Origin: Thiohalophilus sp.
GTDB lineage: Bacteria > Pseudomonadota > Gammaproteobacteria > UBA6429 > Thiohalophilaceae
Direction: 5' to 3'
Assembly (NCBI RefSeq): GCF_034521165.1
Contig: NZ_JAXHMV010000010.1
Span: 1 to 64,000, forward strand
Length of the DNA: 64,000 nt
The notes beneath the pieces are model-generated. The model had not been told where the DNA came from, made no database searches, and worked only from the letters and a program-made list of their open reading frames with translations. The stretch's first letter is position 1. The number at the start of each line of letters is the position of its first letter. Shown here piece by piece: positions 62,927 to 64,000 of this stretch. Made by a program: the position numbers and the translations under genes.

Positions 62927-63667
62927 ATGAAATCCGCGGTTGATATGACGTTACAGCTGGAGCAACTTCAGCATTCGCTTTGTGAACATCCTCTTTATCA
63001 GGTTCTGGACGATCCCCGGGCTGTTCCGATTTTCATGCAGTATCATGTTTTTGCCGTATGGGACTTTATGTCCCTGCTCAAGGCATTGCAACGCGGGCTG
63101 ACGTGCCTGGAGGTTCCCTGGCAACCCGTGAACACCTCCAAAGAATTGGTGCGGTTTGTTAACGAGATCGTGCTGGGCGAGGAGAGCGATCTGGATCAGG
63201 ATGGAAACGCCTGCGATCACTTCACACTGTATCTGCGAGCAATGGCCGAGCTGGGCGTGGATCAGAGCGCGGTTCGGCAGTTTCTGCGTGATTTTGATCA
63301 TCAGGTGATTCCGCCCGGTGCACGGGAATTTGTCCAAATGAATCTGGAGCTGGCCGACAGTGGTGAATTGCACCGCATTGCTTCGGCGTTTTTCTTCGGC
63401 CGGGAAAAACTGATACCGGAGATGTTCGACAAAATTCTCAATGGCCTGGGCGAGCGCAAACAGGAGTGCCCGACCCTGGTCTATTATCTGGAACGGCACA
63501 TCGAGCTGGACGGGGAAGAGCATTCCCATCTGGCGCAAAAGTGCCTGGACGTGCTCTGCGCCGACGACTCATGCCGGCTTGAGGAAGCCTACGAAACCGC
63601 GGCGCTGAGTCTGGAACAGCGTCGCCGGCTCTGGGATGCGGCACTCGATCAGTATCGTCAATCCTGA
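62927..63667 (+). CDS. DUF3050 haem-oxygenase-like protein
   Basis: 246 residues from ATG 62927; ATG 62945 is possible. All-helical with MQYHVFAVWDFMSLLKALQR, NEIVLGEESDLDQDG, HFTLYLRAMAELG and ERHIELDGEEHSHLAQKCL, typical of DUF3050, which belongs to the haem-oxygenase-like fold. The conserved His/Glu residues could bind a di-metal or haem centre, which is inference. It follows the flavoprotein gene after 209 bases. The stop overlaps the convergent BON gene by 10 bases. Confidence 0.85.
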   Translation: MKSAVDMTLQLEQLQHSLCEHPLYQVLDDPRAVPIFMQYHVFAVWDFMSLLKALQRGLTCLEVPWQPVNTSKELVRFVNEIVLGEESDLDQDGNACDHFTLYLRAMAELGVDQSAVRQFLRDFDHQVIPPGAREFVQMNLELADSGELHRIASAFFFGREKLIPEMFDKILNGLGERKQECPTLVYYLERHIELDGEEHSHLAQKCLDVLCADDSCRLEEAYETAALSLEQRRRLWDAALDQYRQS

Positions 63668-64000
63668 CCGAGCGTCAGCCGGGCATTGACCTGTTTAACG
63701 CCGGGCGTGCTGTCGCACAGGCGGATGATCCGTTTGCGAACCGCGTCGTTGGCAACCTGCCCCTGTAGCGTCACCACGCCCCGTTCGGTACTCACCCGGA
63801 TGTGACTGGCATTGATTGTCGGATCGTTAATCAGCCGGGAGCGAATCGCCGCGCTGATACTGGCGTCGGAATGGCTGGCACCGTTGTCATTGAAACCGTA
63901 ATCGCCACTGTCACGGGCGGCGCCGCTGGCGGCCAGTGTTCCGCAGGCCGTGATCTGGCTGAGCAATCCGAATAAGAGTAAAAGTATCAATGCGTGGCGC
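63658..64000 (-). CDS. BON-domain lipoprotein, cut by the window end
   Basis: At least 114 residues; the frame stays open to the edge, so the start lies beyond it (TTG 63990 is inside the signal sequence). A lipobox LSQITACG marks a lipoprotein. A Ser/Asp/Asn-rich linker is followed by one BON domain (AAIRSRLINDPTINASHIRV; GVVTLQGQVANDAVRKRII; VKQVNARL). BON proteins such as OsmY and DolP bind membranes in the periplasm. Confidence 0.85.
   Translation of the reverse strand, partial: RHALILLLLFGLLSQITACGTLAASGAARDSGDYGFNDNGASHSDASISAAIRSRLINDPTINASHIRVSTERGVVTLQGQVANDAVRKRIIRLCDSTPGVKQVNARLTLGQD

Noticed and set aside
62739..62943. Open frame with protein-like text (TLTLEAGEKVSHSYTF...) between the flavoprotein and DUF3050 genes
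   Set aside because: No good start codon or ribosome site, and it overlaps the DUF3050 start. It could be a gene remnant, but there is no relative to show it.
1..64000. CRISPR arrays, tRNA genes, insertion sequences or prophage
   Set aside because: No regularly spaced direct repeats, cloverleaf sequences, transposase or phage genes were recognised on either strand. All repeats seen are small inverted elements in gene gaps.

Overview
The window is about 57% G+C by eye and reads as chromosome of a motile, respiring gammaproteobacterium. The evidence is Pseudomonas-like synteny (motAB-rsgA-orn; ffs-dnaX-ybaB-recR), a polar-type flagellar set (FlhF, FleN, FliA, CheZ, MotCD, ParC/ParP), Pat acetyltransferase, PrmB and an FNR-type box before hemN. 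The multiheme cytochrome, FadL porin and small cytochromes would fit a sulfur- or iron-oxidising member of the Chromatiales type, but the genus cannot be told from this sequence alone.

Layout. 1-4.6 kb: a frameshifted multiheme cytochrome carrying an inserted array of membrane modules, a 44-residue membrane peptide and a FadL porin. 5-10.2 kb: an MFS transporter, a methyltransferase, 4.5S RNA, dnaX (with all three elements of a programmed -1 frameshift), ybaB and recR. 10.1-17.5 kb: an HDOD-GAF protein divergent from motAB, then rsgA, phhB, a small cytochrome c and an M48 protease divergent from orn. 17.7-28.2 kb: fliLMNOPQR-flhBAF-fleN-fliA behind a sigma-54 promoter. 28.5-37.6 kb: cheY-cheZ-cheA-cheB-motC-motD-parC-parP-cheW plus a proline-rich peptide and a DUF2802 protein, behind sigma-28 promoters. 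37.8-39.6 kb: a methyltransferase and an AT-rich, probably acquired beta-propeller gene. 39.6-46 kb: DUF2157/DUF4401/GDYXXLXY membrane operon, then Pat divergent from a histone-deacetylase-like enzyme, followed by a gene remnant copying the end of the GDYXXLXY protein. 46.3-51.2 kb: an EAL phosphodiesterase, a frameshifted PilZ gene and the fhlB-fliK pair. 51.4-64 kb: pentapeptide protein, MEMO/AMMECR1 operon, DUF481, mog, prmB, hemN, aroC, an MFS transporter, an MQO-like flavoprotein, a DUF3050 protein and a BON lipoprotein cut by the window end.

The genes form a flagellar cascade. Sigma-54 drives the export/switch operon that ends in fliA, and sigma-28 (FliA) then drives chemotaxis, stators and probably peripheral genes. 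By eye I found sigma-28-type sites (TAAA-N15-GCCGATAA) before cheY, cheW, motA, the HDOD-GAF gene, the EAL gene, the pentapeptide gene and, unexpectedly, the MQO-like flavoprotein gene. Intergenic spaces are rich in small inverted-repeat elements of several families, some shared between distant loci. No tRNA, insertion sequence, prophage or CRISPR array was seen.
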